A stretch of DNA of 6,742 bases from positions 1 through 6,742 of the forward strand of contig CAMNNN010000080.1 in NCBI GenBank assembly GCA_946545505.1. Direction: 5' to 3'. Shown piece by piece: positions 5,533 to 6,742 of this stretch. Position 1 is the stretch's first letter; every line of letters starts with the position of its first letter. The position numbers and the translations under genes were made by a program. Origin of the DNA: an uncultured Clostridia bacterium. Lineage in GTDB: Bacteria > Bacillota > Clostridia > Saccharofermentanales > Saccharofermentanaceae. The notes beneath the pieces are model-generated. The model was not told where the DNA came from, made no database searches, and saw nothing but the letters and a program-made list of their open reading frames with translations.

Positions 5533-6742
5533 GTGAGTAAAGATAATAACAAGAGTATGGAAAAAACGCTGAGGGGGATAGTCCTCGGCGATCAGATACC
5601 GAAGAGCGGATACGTGCTTCTGCTGATACTCTATATCATGGCGAACTTCATGGTTCAGGTGGTAGTTAAGAATCAGGGTACATTCGTCGTGTTTGACAGG
5701 GTTGTGCCGTATGCGGGCTTTGCAGGTGTATTCACGTCTTTGTCCAGTACATTACTCATGTTGCTCGTATTGCTTTACCGTAAACTCGGATATATCACAT
5801 CGATGCTTATCGTGTGCCTTTACCAGTTCCCGGAGCTTATCATATCGTTCTTCATGGGCGGTAACGTCAATGCAGTCGCGGGATTCTTCATGAATGTTTT
5901 TGTGGGTATCGTAGTCACGATCATTTATCTCATGTACAAGAAGAATGCGCGATTCCAGAAGAGGATCCACTACCAGGCAGTCACAGACCGACTGACGGAA
6001 CTTCCGAACAGATTCGCGGTCGGCGAACTCGTCGAGAGGCTTATCAGTAAGCAGGAGAGATTCATCATATTCTCGATCGATATCAATAACTTCAAGGGTA
6101 TCAACGACACGATGGGTCACGGCTTCGGTGATAAGGTCCTTAAGGAGGTAGCGGAACGCTGGAAGTTTATCGCTGACTCCGCGGATACGGGAACAACAGA
6201 CTTTGTCGCCAGATTGGGCGGCGATGAGTTCGCGATAATTATCCGCGACTATCAGAATATCGAGCAGGTCAAGAAGAGCGTATATATCTATAAGGCGGAA
6301 CTTGAGAGAGTAATCACGATCGAGGAGTGCGACTACTTCATGACGGCGAACTTCGGTTACGCGGAGTACCCGACTGATGCCATGACTACCGATGCTATCA
6401 TATCCGGCGCGAATGCCGCGATGCACTCTGCGAAGACTCTCGGCAATAACGGCGTATTGAGATTTGATCCTGACCTCGCAGGCAACGCGAAATTCCTTGA
6501 GATCGAGCGTAAGATCCGTAAGGCTCTGGATAATGACAGGATCACTTACCATCTGCAGCCGCAGTATGATATCAACCACCGCTTAAGGGGCTTCGAGGCT
6601 CTCGCACGTATGAGAGATGAAGACGGAACGCTTATTAATCCCGGTGACTTTATCCCTGTAGCGGAGAGGACAGGTCTCGTCGACCAGATCGATTCGTGCG
6701 TGTTTGATCAGGCGGTCAAGTTCGTGGGCGACGTTATGAATG
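5533..6742 (+). CDS. Membrane GGDEF-EAL protein (3' end outside window)
   Basis: Dual-domain c-di-GMP protein; 403 codons are visible, cut early in the EAL domain. The frame has no stop from GTG 5533 to the window end; ATG 5518 is an in-frame alternative and ATG 5557 a weaker one. Four hydrophobic segments lie at residues ~27-136 with very short loops, a membrane sensor I cannot name. GGDEF follows at ~140-300: DRLTELPNR, metal-ligand Asp183 in SIDINNFK, the canonical guanine-contact Asp200 in GHGFGD, and GGDEF at 229-233. The cyclase residues are intact, but the RxxD inhibitory site reads GTTD and so lacks its Arg. EAL begins near 325, with the signature Glu355-Ala356-Leu357 in GFEALARM and a following DFIPVAERTGL stretch. 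The remaining EAL metal ligands lie beyond the window, so phosphodiesterase activity cannot be judged. The gene lies 23 bases after the upstream cyclase with no terminator between, so it is probably in the same operon. Confidence 0.93.
   Translation, partial: MSKDNNKSMEKTLRGIVLGDQIPKSGYVLLLILYIMANFMVQVVVKNQGTFVVFDRVVPYAGFAGVFTSLSSTLLMLLVLLYRKLGYITSMLIVCLYQFPELIISFFMGGNVNAVAGFFMNVFVGIVVTIIYLMYKKNARFQKRIHYQAVTDRLTELPNRFAVGELVERLISKQERFIIFSIDINNFKGINDTMGHGFGDKVLKEVAERWKFIADSADTGTTDFVARLGGDEFAIIIRDYQNIEQVKKSVYIYKAELERVITIEECDYFMTANFGYAEYPTDAMTTDAIISGANAAMHSAKTLGNNGVLRFDPDLAGNAKFLEIERKIRKALDNDRITYHLQPQYDINHRLRGFEALARMRDEDGTLINPGDFIPVAERTGLVDQIDSCVFDQAVKFVGDVMN

Noticed and set aside
5752..6579. 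Minus-strand open frame of 275 codons opposite the GGDEF-EAL gene
   Set aside because: It lies wholly opposite a clear GGDEF-EAL coding region, its translation shows no recognisable domain, and no upstream ribosome site supports it. Long antisense frames arise here from the strong codon bias of the plus-strand genes.

Overview
The window is a tightly packed, one-strand run of four signalling genes with essentially no non-coding DNA. Both ends are cut by the window: the first gene is open through base 1 and the fourth through base 6742. Base composition looks roughly balanced. The style suggests a Clostridia-type Firmicute, most likely a Lachnospiraceae-like gut or rumen anaerobe: seven-helix N-terminal sensors on c-di-GMP enzymes, a propeller-type sensor kinase, AGA/AGG-rich arginine codons and strong AGGAG-type ribosome sites. 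That placement is inference from style, not from any marker gene.

Layout, all on the plus strand. (1) 1-1833: 3' part of a membrane hybrid histidine kinase with an extracytoplasmic propeller/Y_Y_Y sensor, one membrane helix, HisKA, HATPase_c and a C-terminal receiver, but no DNA-binding output. (2) 1826-4243: a seven-helix membrane protein with an HD-GYP c-di-GMP phosphodiesterase domain and a long C-terminal extension made of two divergent copies of a ~156-residue module I cannot assign. Its start overlaps the kinase stop by 8 bases. (3) 4268-5509: a soluble PAS-like/GAF-like/GGDEF protein, a predicted diguanylate cyclase with an unusual Asn at the guanine-recognition position. (4) 5533-6742: a four-helix membrane GGDEF-EAL protein, cut early in the EAL domain.

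Gaps are -8, 24 and 23 bases, with no terminator visible between genes, so the four are probably one operon. The set combines a phosphorelay sensor with one predicted maker, one predicted degrader and one dual-domain protein for cyclic di-nucleotides. The simplest reading is a local c-di-GMP control module in which an extracellular signal read by the kinase is matched to opposing enzymes made from the same mRNA. No direct physical link between the kinase receiver and the enzymes is visible in the sequence. No RNA genes, mobile elements, CRISPR arrays or gene-free stretches over 300 bases were seen.

Points most worth a second look: the duplicated C-terminal module of the HD-GYP protein, the Asp-to-Asn change in the GGDEF domain of gene 3, and an exact heptad (21-base) tandem duplication in the helix that feeds that same GGDEF domain.
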